A DNA stretch of 64,000 nt from contig NZ_CP139302.1 of the NCBI RefSeq assembly GCF_034092375.1, positions 1,674,001-1,738,000 of the forward strand, given 5' to 3'. The stretch comes from Prochlorococcus sp. MIT 1300 (lineage in GTDB: Bacteria > Cyanobacteriota > Cyanobacteriia > PCC-6307 > Cyanobiaceae). How positions within the stretch are numbered: position 1 is the first letter of the stretch; every line of letters begins with the position of its first letter. Of the stretch, positions 17,716 through 25,267 are shown piece by piece. The notes below the pieces were generated by a model. That model worked only from the letters and a program-made list of their open reading frames with translations, was not told the origin of the DNA and searched no databases. A program made the translations under genes and the position numbers.

Positions 17716-18081
17716 ATGTCGCCCAAAAAGGTTCAAATGCGACTTTTCGAGAAGCAACATTTTGGGAGGTGTTTGCTTTGTTGCTTGCTCTCTCTGGCAT
17801 GCCTCCAAGCTAAGAGTGAGCTGGCTCAAGCATCAGATCTTCCAAGCCTTAACAAGTTGGCTGTTAGTTGCTTTCGTTCAAACGAATCCGAATCTTGTCT
17901 GAAAGGCCTTGTAATGTCTGAATACTTGCAGAAGAAGGCTGAGAAGCGAAAACGATTCCCCTGTCAGACAAGACTCTTAGGTCTTGGTAGCGATTTGATT
18001 TTGAGTCAAATGCAGAAAGGGGATGTTGAGACTGGTATGAAAATGCTTGGAGAAGTAAACGAGAATTGTGTTGGATTCTGA
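17716..18081 (+). CDS. Hypothetical exported protein
   Basis: 121 residues from the first ATG; a second ATG at 17737 is equally possible, and neither has a Shine-Dalgarno. A hydrophobic, cysteine-rich stretch (CLLCCLLSLACLQA) ends at LAQASD, resembling a signal peptide. The mature part is short, helical and charged with pairs of Cys (SCFRSNESESC, FPCQTR, NCVGF) that could form disulfides outside the cytoplasm. No family was recognised. Confidence 0.6.
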   Translation: MSPKKVQMRLFEKQHFGRCLLCCLLSLACLQAKSELAQASDLPSLNKLAVSCFRSNESESCLKGLVMSEYLQKKAEKRKRFPCQTRLLGLGSDLILSQMQKGDVETGMKMLGEVNENCVGF

Positions 18082-18170
18082 TCTTGGACAAATTTTTAAT
18101 ATTAAACTCAACCTTAAAAGTGACTTATTGCCCAAGAAACTGCTATTAGAGGTAAAGAGATATTTTTGTA

Positions 18171-18476
18171 ATGGAAGAATCTAAAGAAACCTCTGGAATG
18201 GGTATCGGCGAAAGCACAGGGAATGCGAAGAAGGTCAATGCTAATTCACGTAAGTCAAGTAAGAAGAAGTTTGGGGTTGATGAAGGTGGAGACTCAGAAC
18301 AAGGAGAAGTCCTTTTTAAAGTTGGACCTTTTAGGTATAGGTTGCCTGGTAAGCGGCAACGTACCATTCTTGGATTGGTTGTAGTTGGTTTAAACTTGTT
18401 GTTGCTTTTAGCCGTGGCTTTATACTTTTATAACCCAACCTTTCATGAATTTGTATTTACAGTAGGTAGAGATTAA
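18171..18476 (+). CDS. Hypothetical single-pass membrane protein
   Basis: 101 residues. The N-terminal 50 residues are hydrophilic and Ser/Lys/Gly-rich (probably disordered). A segment VLFKVGPFRYRLPGKRQRTI is followed by one membrane helix (about residues 66-88) and a short tail. The basic residues before the helix predict the N-terminus in the cytoplasm. No family was recognised. It is followed by an AT-rich 137-base gap containing the palindrome AATCTATAGATT at 18556-18567. Confidence 0.65.
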   Translation: MEESKETSGMGIGESTGNAKKVNANSRKSSKKKFGVDEGGDSEQGEVLFKVGPFRYRLPGKRQRTILGLVVVGLNLLLLLAVALYFYNPTFHEFVFTVGRD

Positions 18477-18613
18477 CCTTGGTAATTAATAAATAACTTT
18501 AACCTTGAAATGTTTTAAAGATTAACATCTAAATATAAGAGTTAACCTATTTAAGAATCTATAGATTTTGCTTCATCGTTCAATCCACTTATATTTTTTT
18601 AGAAGCTCTAACT

Positions 18614-19432
18614 CTACATATTGGATTTATTGATAAAAAGCACTGTTCCCTCTCTTATATTGCTTGGATCTCTTATATCGTTTAAGCTTATTAATCCTTT
18701 TAAGCTTACGTTGTACTTTCTTGCGAGGCCGCTAAGAGTCTCACCTCTTTTAATCGTATGTTTTATTGCTTTTTCTCGGATAATTTTTTCAATTTTGAGT
18801 TCTGATGTTAGCTCGTTGTCTTTATATTTCTCAGGGCTCTCGATTAGGTAGAGACCAGCACCTCCAATAGCCAGCAAAGCAACTGCTGCGATTTGCCAAG
18901 GGTTAAAACTACTTAAGAACGAAGGGAGCAACTCATTGGTTTCGCTTGAGTTATTTGTTTGGCTCGACTCCGCCTCGAGTCTCACTGTTTCTGCTTTTAG
19001 CCTCGTTTCTAATTCCGACTCAGCCTCAAGCCTATTGGCCTCCGCCTGTAGTTTGGCGGTGAAATCTTCTTCTTCTTCTTTTTCTATTCGTTTTTGGGCT
19101 TCAGCATTTGCTTTTTGACGCTTTAACTCCTCTTTGAGCTTTTCTTCGGCTTTACGTTTGTCATTGAGCAATTGGCTTTCTATTTCCTGGGCCTTGCGTC
19201 TTTCAGTAATTAGCTGTCTTTCTTTTTCTTCATCTTTAAGCCTTGCATTGAGGTCAATTATCTCTTTTGAGGTTTCAGAGGAAGTATCCTCTCCGCTATC
19301 AGTTTTTTTATCTTGTTTGTTTGATTTGTCTAAGCGACTCCGGATAGCACTATTAAAGAAAAGCAGAAGGCCCACAAGAACCGGAATGTGGGCTAATCCG
19401 CCTGCTAGAACCTCAGCTTCTGAATAAGCCAT
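18614..19432 (-). CDS. LysM-domain protein with coiled coil and two membrane segments
   Basis: 272 residues. A first membrane helix (about 14-30) precedes a long charged coiled coil (about 55-155), which includes two similar segments ending RLEAES. A second helix (about 180-197) is followed by a C-terminal LysM domain (about 224-268: HTIKRGETLSGLARKYNV, then ISLNDI). LysM binds peptidoglycan. With two helices the coiled coil and the LysM lie on opposite sides of the two membrane passes, a bridge-like layout. It is divergent from the TPR gene. Confidence 0.75.
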   Translation of the reverse strand: MAYSEAEVLAGGLAHIPVLVGLLLFFNSAIRSRLDKSNKQDKKTDSGEDTSSETSKEIIDLNARLKDEEKERQLITERRKAQEIESQLLNDKRKAEEKLKEELKRQKANAEAQKRIEKEEEEDFTAKLQAEANRLEAESELETRLKAETVRLEAESSQTNNSSETNELLPSFLSSFNPWQIAAVALLAIGGAGLYLIESPEKYKDNELTSELKIEKIIREKAIKHTIKRGETLSGLARKYNVSLKGLISLNDIRDPSNIREGTVLFINKSNM

Positions 19433-19731
19433 TCTGCCCTTTGTTTGTGTCTTGCTTAGTTAACCGCAAGAATCTCTTCAAATCCAGTTATTAGAAAGGT
19501 TTATTGGGAATTTCTGCTTGAAATTTGATGAACTTCTAAACGAAAGCGTTCCATACCATCATTTATTCAAATGGCAATGCAATTGCTTGGCGATTTCTTG
19601 CTAAGTATTTTCGCTAGGTAAATTATTTTCGCCGTGTTTACAGAATCTATATACAAATCCATTTTCTATTTGTCCTTTTCGAGTATTATCTAAGCATATT
19701 TTTGTTTTAGGAAGTTGGGATATAAGAGCGC
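19433..19731. other. 299-base divergent intergenic region
   Basis: The longest gene-free stretch here, between the LysM gene (-) and the TPR gene (+). It is AT-rich, with no tRNA or convincing ORF. TATTTTCGC occurs twice in the same orientation at 19606-19614 and 19624-19632, 18 bases apart. Both promoters presumably lie here, but I cannot fix their -10 boxes. Confidence 0.5.
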
Positions 19732-21435
19732 ATGAGTACTTTAAAACTGCAATATTCTATATTCCTATTATTTACTACCTTGTTGCTGCCATGTCAGGGT
19801 TGTGTACCTTCCCCAGTCCCTAAGATAGAGGGGCTTAGCTCATTCTTTATAGGGAATAAGAAAAAAGAATTCTTGAATCTTGGCATTAATATGGCGAATA
19901 AAGGTGATCATCTTCAAGCTATAGAAGCTTATGGTAAGGCTATTGAAATCGATCCTAATTATGGCCTTGCTTTCTTTAATCGCTCAATATCTTGGCTTGA
20001 TCAGGGTGATATAAGAAAAGCATTGGCAGATTTAAATAGTGTTATTGAAATTGACCCTAAAAATTCATATGCTTATTATAATCGTGCTAATTTACAATTT
20101 AGGGATGGTAATAGGCAGGAGGCTTTATCGGATTACACTAAAGCTATAAACTATAATAAAAACTTAGTAGCTGCATTCGTCAATAGAGGCGCTACAAGAT
20201 TTCTTTTAGGGGATGCTCAAGGGGCATTGATTGATTATAAAAATGTTATTCAAAAAGGTTCAAAAGATGCTTACTCGTACTTGAATAGGGGTGTGTTATT
20301 TTCAAAAGCTGGAAGACATAATGATGCAATTTTAGACTTCGACTCAGGGATTGAATTGGAACCAAATCAATCCCTAGCTTATTTCCAGAGAGCCAACTCT
20401 AAGGTTCATACTGGTAATATCATTGGGGCTATAGAAGATTATAGAGAGGCTATTAAGATTGATTCTTTAAACCCATTTTATTATTATAACCTGGCCGTTG
20501 TCTATTACAATAGAAGCAATTATTACCTTGCGATCCAAAATTTTAATAAAGTACTTGAAGTAGAGCCACTTTTAAATGAGGTTCATTTTTATAATGCTTA
20601 TGCGAAAAGCAGGATAGGAAGATTAAAAGATTCAATTTCAGATTATACAAAAGCCATCTTGGCTAAACCCAACAATTCTAATGCTTTCAATAATCGAGCA
20701 ATTGTTAAAAGCATGATTGGGGACAAGAAGGGTGCACTAAGTGACTTAGAGACCGCATTGACTTTGGCCCCTTCCTCGGCCAGTTTCTTTTCTAATCGAG
20801 GGAATCTATACCTTTCTTTTGGGAAATATCGTCAGGCTATAAAAAATTTTGATCGAGCTATTGAATTAGACCCAAAATATCTCAGTGCATATTATGGAAG
20901 TGCGATAGCTCTACAAAACCTAGAAGAACATCAGAAAGCTATTCAAATTTTGGATAGCTTACTTAGTTTAAAAAGCGAATTTGCCAAGGCTTATTTTAGT
21001 CGTGGTCTTTCTAAACAACGGATTGGTGATTACAAAGGTGCTATAAATGACTTAACTGAGTCGCTGAAAATTCAACCTTCACATGCAAATTCATATTTGA
21101 ATAGAGCAAATGCGAAAGTTGACTTCGGAGATTACTTAGGGGCAATAGAAGATTTTGGTTATGCTCTGGATTTGGACTCATCGAATAAATCGATTTATCT
21201 AACACGAGGTCAGCTTAAGGTCCTTATTAATGACAATGAGGGAGCGATTAAGGATCTAACCACTTTCTTGAAAATTTCTCCTGAGTCTGCATCTGCGCTT
21301 AGGAGCAGGGGGTTGGTTCGAATAAGGTTGGGTGATTGGAGAAATGGCTGTAGAGACCTTCAAAGATCTGTAGCCTTAGGCGATTCAGAAGCATACAAAT
21401 TTATAAAGTCAAAGTCTGCATCTTGCGGAGACTAA
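19732..21435 (+). CDS. Exported protein of 15 tandem TPR repeats
   Basis: 567 residues. A hydrophobic N-terminus (FLLFTTLLLPCQGC) looks like a signal peptide with a poor lipobox. Residues about 46-555 divide cleanly into 15 consecutive 34-residue TPR units with no gaps, each ending in an IELDP-like turn (for example KAIEIDPNY, RAIELDPKY). No catalytic domain is present, so it is a scaffold for protein binding in the periplasm or lumen (inference). The last unit contains GDWRNGCRDLQRSV, common at the end of cyanobacterial TPR arrays. Confidence 0.85.
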   Translation: MSTLKLQYSIFLLFTTLLLPCQGCVPSPVPKIEGLSSFFIGNKKKEFLNLGINMANKGDHLQAIEAYGKAIEIDPNYGLAFFNRSISWLDQGDIRKALADLNSVIEIDPKNSYAYYNRANLQFRDGNRQEALSDYTKAINYNKNLVAAFVNRGATRFLLGDAQGALIDYKNVIQKGSKDAYSYLNRGVLFSKAGRHNDAILDFDSGIELEPNQSLAYFQRANSKVHTGNIIGAIEDYREAIKIDSLNPFYYYNLAVVYYNRSNYYLAIQNFNKVLEVEPLLNEVHFYNAYAKSRIGRLKDSISDYTKAILAKPNNSNAFNNRAIVKSMIGDKKGALSDLETALTLAPSSASFFSNRGNLYLSFGKYRQAIKNFDRAIELDPKYLSAYYGSAIALQNLEEHQKAIQILDSLLSLKSEFAKAYFSRGLSKQRIGDYKGAINDLTESLKIQPSHANSYLNRANAKVDFGDYLGAIEDFGYALDLDSSNKSIYLTRGQLKVLINDNEGAIKDLTTFLKISPESASALRSRGLVRIRLGDWRNGCRDLQRSVALGDSEAYKFIKSKSASCGD

Positions 21436-21462
21436 GCGTGCTTATTTAGAGGGGGGTAATGG

Positions 21463-21636
21463 CTAGTCGTTTTGCTGATCTCTTTTATTTATGGCTTGGC
21501 TCAATATTAACCAGGCGATACCGCTGGATAAGCCTGCTACCCATTCCTGCCTAAATAAATCAACTATGCATATTGTACTTGCAGCTATACAAAGAAAAGA
21601 AAGAGAAGTCTTTCTGAGATTGAATTTACTGATCAC
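21463..21636 (-). CDS. Possible 57-residue membrane protein missed by size cut-off
   Basis: An open frame with GTG start (21634-21636) and TAG stop (21463-21465) encodes VISKFNLRKTSLSFLCIAAS followed by more hydrophobic sequence. It has a basic N-terminus, two hydrophobic segments (about 11-25 and 34-48) and a polar tail ending NKRDQQND, a believable small membrane protein. The antisense ORF on the + strand looks less protein-like. No Shine-Dalgarno is visible, and the frame stays open about 16 codons upstream of the GTG. Confidence 0.5.
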   Translation of the reverse strand: MISKFNLRKTSLSFLCIAASTICIVDLFRQEWVAGLSSGIAWLILSQAINKRDQQND

Positions 21637-21735
21637 TTTCTTTAATCTTTTAACTTTAAGTTGGAAGCCAAAGTAAAGCCTAGTTCAATCAACTTTCTAT
21701 AAATTTACATCAACTTAGGCTCCGCTTTTAAGCCA

Positions 21736-22023
21736 TTAGCTCCCTGATTGTAATGGGAAGAAAATAATTCCTGGGCCTGCAAATATTACTGAGGTGGCAA
21801 TTATGATTGTAAGTATTTGAACCCCAATAAACTGTTTCCAGCGATAGCTGAATAATGAGGCGTCGGAATCAAGGCCCCAGCCAGACTGAGGTTCGTTATC
21901 GGGAAGTCCGTAATAGAAGATTTGAAAGACTTGGAAAATGATTATTGCTCCAACAATTGCCGCTAGTGGGTTCAAACCACCAAAAGCTATGGTCGCAAAG
22001 AGTGGGGAGGAGTCAATCATCAC
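21736..22023 (-). CDS. Small two-helix membrane protein, unknown function
   Basis: 95 residues with helices at about 15-38 and 66-88 separated by a polar loop (GLPDNEPQSGWGLDSDASLFSYRWKQ). The ATG is at 22023. I do not recognise a family. It is the next gene upstream of the possible 57-residue ORF on the same strand, with a 99-base gap, so the two could share a transcript. Confidence 0.7.
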   Translation of the reverse strand: MMIDSSPLFATIAFGGLNPLAAIVGAIIIFQVFQIFYYGLPDNEPQSGWGLDSDASLFSYRWKQFIGVQILTIIIATSVIFAGPGIIFFPLQSGS

Positions 22024-22179
22024 TAAATTAACGGATAAAGCTGTAAGGCTTGTTATTTAAGCCCAACTACCCATTAAAGGAGGCTTCTCTTTACTTGGAT
22101 CGTTACAAAATTGGTTGCTTCGTGTAATTGATCAGCAGCTTGCAATCAGCAAGAGCATTTGCCTTAAAGCTTTTTGTAA

Positions 22180-22253
22180 CGCCCCCTGTTGGATTCGAAC
22201 CAACGACCGGCTGCTTAGAAGGCAGCTGCTCTATCCAGCTGAGCTAAGGGAGC
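22180..22253 (-). tRNA. trnR-UCU: tRNA-Arg (anticodon UCU)
   Basis: Read on the minus strand, 74 bases fold into a cloverleaf: acceptor GCTCCCT pairs with AGGGGGC (one T-G pair), the D arm is GCTC AGCTGGATA GAGC, the anticodon loop CTTCTAA gives UCU, and the T arm has GGTTCGAATCC. No CCA is encoded. No duplicated tRNA 3' end was noticed nearby. Confidence 0.97.
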
Positions 22254-22310
22254 ATTTGACCATTGTGGCAGTTTTTGGGTGCAGGCCGCTTAAGGTTGGG
22301 TCCTGCGCAT

Positions 22311-23147
22311 ATGAATCAGATGGCCGGTAGCAGGCTCACTGAAAGACAGAAGAAAGATCTTGTTGCTTGCTTTCGGGCTGGAGAGACGACAACAAGTCTG
22401 GCTTCCTTATACCGATGTAGTCCAAACACCGTAATAAGGCACGTTAAGTCCCTTTTGCCTGCTGAAGAATATAAATCGCTAAAAGCAGCAAGGTCTAGAG
22501 GTCAGTTAGTTAATGCGCTCAGAGGTTCTAGTGATTCAATTCTGGTGGGCTCTGATATTGCTTCGGGAGTGAATTCAATTGATATTGAAAATCAAGAGAT
22601 TGATAACAATCAGTTTTTACGATCTTCTGCTAAGGAAGATGATCTCGATTTAAGTAATGCCCTTAAAAGTGGCCCCTTGGATCTTGATGATGCTGAGGAT
22701 TTTGGGGTTAACACTGGTGAAGTCACAACATCGGATGATGAATTAGAAAATTATTCACAAGACAAACAAAGCTTTGAGGCCTTGCCAGAACTAATACCTC
22801 TTGTGGATGGAATTGACTTTGATGATCATCCAAAGGCACTTTGTGAGCCTCTCTCCCCAGGATTATTACCAGAAAGTGTTTATATGCTCGTCGATAAAAC
22901 CGTTGAGCTTTTTGTGAAGCCTTTGAAGGAATTGCCTGAGTTGGGTTATTTGTCTGAGGATGATCAGGATTTAAAAGCTATTTTGCTTTATGCAAATCCG
23001 CGCTCAGCCAAAAGACAGTGTGGGCGGAGTCAGAGAGTTATAAAAGTACCTGATAGTTCAGTATTCGGTTTGTCAACTCCTTATCTTCTTTCAAAGGGTA
23101 TTACCCGTTTAGTTTTGGATGGGTCGATTATTTCTCTTGACGAATAA
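22311..23147 (+). CDS. HTH-domain protein, putative transcription regulator
   Basis: About 278 residues from the ATG at 22311 (a second ATG follows at 22320). The first 60 residues form a helix-turn-helix of the resolvase/transposase-like type: RLTERQKKDLVACFRAGETT, then ASLYRCSPNTVIRHVKSLL. The middle is acidic and probably disordered. The C-terminal part is globular (QRVIKVPDSSVFGLSTPYLLSKGI). This architecture resembles a conserved cyanobacterial protein of unknown role. No recombinase catalytic domain is visible. Confidence 0.75.
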   Translation: MNQMAGSRLTERQKKDLVACFRAGETTTSLASLYRCSPNTVIRHVKSLLPAEEYKSLKAARSRGQLVNALRGSSDSILVGSDIASGVNSIDIENQEIDNNQFLRSSAKEDDLDLSNALKSGPLDLDDAEDFGVNTGEVTTSDDELENYSQDKQSFEALPELIPLVDGIDFDDHPKALCEPLSPGLLPESVYMLVDKTVELFVKPLKELPELGYLSEDDQDLKAILLYANPRSAKRQCGRSQRVIKVPDSSVFGLSTPYLLSKGITRLVLDGSIISLDE

Positions 23148-23168
23148 GCTATTTAATTATGTTTTTAT

Positions 23169-23402
23169 TTAGTCTTTTTCAATTGGCATCAATAAAGCTG
23201 CAGCAAATCCACCACTAATTAACCCTAGAACTATAGATCCTCCCAACCAATATCCTGACGGTAGAGAAACACTTTTATCAATGCCTAGATTCAGGACAAG
23301 GAAGTCTCTTGGCTTTTGGTTGTTTTGTGCTCCAAGACATAAAATAATTACTAATAAGATGCTGCTTGTTAAAGTCTTAGTTAGTAGCCTTAGTCTTATC
23401 AT
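23169..23402 (-). CDS. Small membrane protein, LapA-like by layout
   Basis: 77 residues. An N-terminal hydrophobic helix (about 12-26) and a second helix (WLGGSIVLGLISGGFAAALL, about 52-71) flank a polar stretch with DFLVLNLG and SVSLPSGY. This layout is reminiscent of LapA/DUF1049 proteins, but I am not sure. It lies 58 bases before rsmI on the same strand reading order and converges with the HTH gene. Confidence 0.6.
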   Translation of the reverse strand: MIRLRLLTKTLTSSILLVIILCLGAQNNQKPRDFLVLNLGIDKSVSLPSGYWLGGSIVLGLISGGFAAALLMPIEKD

Positions 23403-23460
23403 GGGTACTAAATTCTGATGTGTTTAGATTTTGGGTTTAATCATACCTGTTAGCATCCCT

Positions 23461-24315
23461 TTAAGCCTTGCGGTGAATAAGGTCATAAAGGTATCTTTTT
23501 GATTTTCTAGATTTCTCGGCAATAATTTTTGCTGCTTCAGTTGAGCTTACCCCTTTTTTGATTAATAGCTCAAGTTGGCTTTTTAAATCTTCATCTGATT
23601 CTTCCTGAGGAATTGTAGGAGTGTGACCACCTAGCACTAAAGTACATTCCCCTATTGGTTTATTTGTTGTGAAATGTTCAAGTGCAGCTGCAATATTTGG
23701 ACCTATATGATGCTCATATTTTTTGGTTAGCTCTCTTGAAACTTGTAATGGTCTTTCTTCACCACAAAACTCAATAAGTTCTTCTAACAATTTCAGCAGC
23801 CTATGTGGTGCTTCATAGATAATTGTGGTTCGCTCTTCTTTTGCTAAGACGCCTAATCTCCTTCGCCTTTCACTGTTTTTAGTTGGTAGAAAACCTTCAA
23901 AACAGAATCTTGATGATGGGATTCCGCTGCTTACAAGTGCAGTTGTTGCTGCACAAGGTCCAGGGATGCAGATCACGTCATGACCTTCCATACGCGCTGA
24001 GGCAACCAAAGTTTCTCCAGGATCACTTATGCCTGGCAACCCAGCGTCGCTGATTAAAGCAAGACTTTTACCTTCACGAAGAAGTTGAAGGATTTTAGGG
24101 ATTTGGCTTTGTGTATTGTGTTGATGGAAGCTGAAAAAAGGGCCTTGACGGCCGAGCTGATTTAATAGTCGTCCGCTTCGGCGCGTATCTTCACAAGCTA
24201 CAGCCGAAACCTTGGCAAGGATTGATTTGGCTCTTGGCGACAAATCCCCAAGGTTCCCTATTGGAGTGCCTACTACGTAAAGCACTCCTTCCGCTGGTTC
24301 AGGTCTTTGATTCAC
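23461..24315 (-). CDS. rsmI: 16S rRNA (cytidine1402-2'-O)-methyltransferase
   Basis: 284 residues. Tetrapyrrole-methylase-like fold with the RsmI signatures YVVGTPIGNLGDLSPRA at the N-terminus, ACEDTRRSGRLL near 37, LISDAGLPGISDPG near 84 and PGPCAATTALVSSG near 117. It methylates the ribose of C1402 in the decoding centre. It is divergent from the CysQ-type gene with only five bases between their annotated starts, so at least one start is probably further inside. Confidence 0.95.
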   Translation of the reverse strand: MNQRPEPAEGVLYVVGTPIGNLGDLSPRAKSILAKVSAVACEDTRRSGRLLNQLGRQGPFFSFHQHNTQSQIPKILQLLREGKSLALISDAGLPGISDPGETLVASARMEGHDVICIPGPCAATTALVSSGIPSSRFCFEGFLPTKNSERRRRLGVLAKEERTTIIYEAPHRLLKLLEELIEFCGEERPLQVSRELTKKYEHHIGPNIAAALEHFTTNKPIGECTLVLGGHTPTIPQEESDEDLKSQLELLIKKGVSSTEAAKIIAEKSRKSKRYLYDLIHRKA

Positions 24316-24320
24316 AATGA

Positions 24321-25256
24321 TTGCATTTCCAGCTTTTAATGATGTCGATAGAACCTTGTTTCCCGAAGGGCGTAGATCTAGAAGTTTTATTGACCAAACT
24401 TAGGTTTCTGAGTTGGGGGGCTTCAGCGATCTTAAGGGCTTACGCCAGAGGGCAGAAGCCACCATATGGCTTTCCTGAAGCGCTTGATATTCAAAATGGG
24501 GGGGAAGGACCTGTTTCTGCAGCAGATCTTGCAGTAAATAAATGGTTAATAGATGGCTTGCAAGAAAACTTTCCCCACGCAAATTGGACTCTACTGAGTG
24601 AGGAAACTGCAAAAGAGCAACTAAAAGAGGGGGAACCTATTGCAGCTGAATGGCTCTGGATTTTGGACCCTTTAGATGGAACCAGGGACTTTTTACAAGG
24701 GACGGGGCAATATGCGGTTCATCTAGGACTGGTGCATAACAATCAACCTCTATTAGGAGTAGTTTTGCTCCCAGAGCTAGAGGAATTATGGTTAGGAGTT
24801 GTTGGAGTTGGTGCATGGTGTGAGGACATAACAGGTAATCGCAGTTCTGTGATGTTTAGTCAAAGGCGAAAGTTAAGAGATTTGATTATTGTTTCTAGTC
24901 GGAATCATCGTGATTTTCGCCTGGAAAAATTGATTGAGAAGCTTGACTTGGGTGGTACTAAATCAATTGGAAGTGTTGGCTGTAAGATCGCTACTATTTT
25001 AAGAGGTGAGGCGGATTTATATTTATCTCTTTCTGGAAAGAGTGCCCCAAAAGATTGGGATATGGCTGCTCCTGAAGCACTCTTAAGGGCCGCCGGAGGG
25101 GCTTTTACACATGTTGATTTAGCACCTTTGGAATACAACACAGGGGATGTTCGACAATCTGGCTGCTTATTAGCAAGCCATGGATTAAATCACACTGAAA
25201 TATGTCAATTAATTCTAAGAGAGATTCAACTTATAGATCCTGATTTTTCAGTTTAA
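24321..25256 (+). CDS. cysQ: CysQ/inositol monophosphatase-family phosphatase
   Basis: 311 residues with the metal-dependent phosphatase motifs: LLSEET (near 91), WILDPLDGTRDF (near 111) and WDMAAPEALLRAAGG (near 250). CysQ-type members hydrolyse 3'-phosphoadenosine 5'-phosphate made during sulfate assimilation; inositol-1-phosphate is the alternative substrate. The first 20 residues are poorly typical, and the ATGs at 24339 or 24342 may be the true start. Confidence 0.85.
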   Translation: MHFQLLMMSIEPCFPKGVDLEVLLTKLRFLSWGASAILRAYARGQKPPYGFPEALDIQNGGEGPVSAADLAVNKWLIDGLQENFPHANWTLLSEETAKEQLKEGEPIAAEWLWILDPLDGTRDFLQGTGQYAVHLGLVHNNQPLLGVVLLPELEELWLGVVGVGAWCEDITGNRSSVMFSQRRKLRDLIIVSSRNHRDFRLEKLIEKLDLGGTKSIGSVGCKIATILRGEADLYLSLSGKSAPKDWDMAAPEALLRAAGGAFTHVDLAPLEYNTGDVRQSGCLLASHGLNHTEICQLILREIQLIDPDFSV

Positions 25257-25267
25257 TCAATTTAAAC

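Noticed and set aside
21491-21676. 61-codon + strand ORF
   Set aside because: It lies antisense to the more protein-like 57-residue minus-strand ORF and has no start signal.
22311-23147. HTH protein as a transposase remnant
   Set aside because: The helix-turn-helix resembles resolvase-type domains, but there is no catalytic domain or terminal repeat, and the protein is full length.
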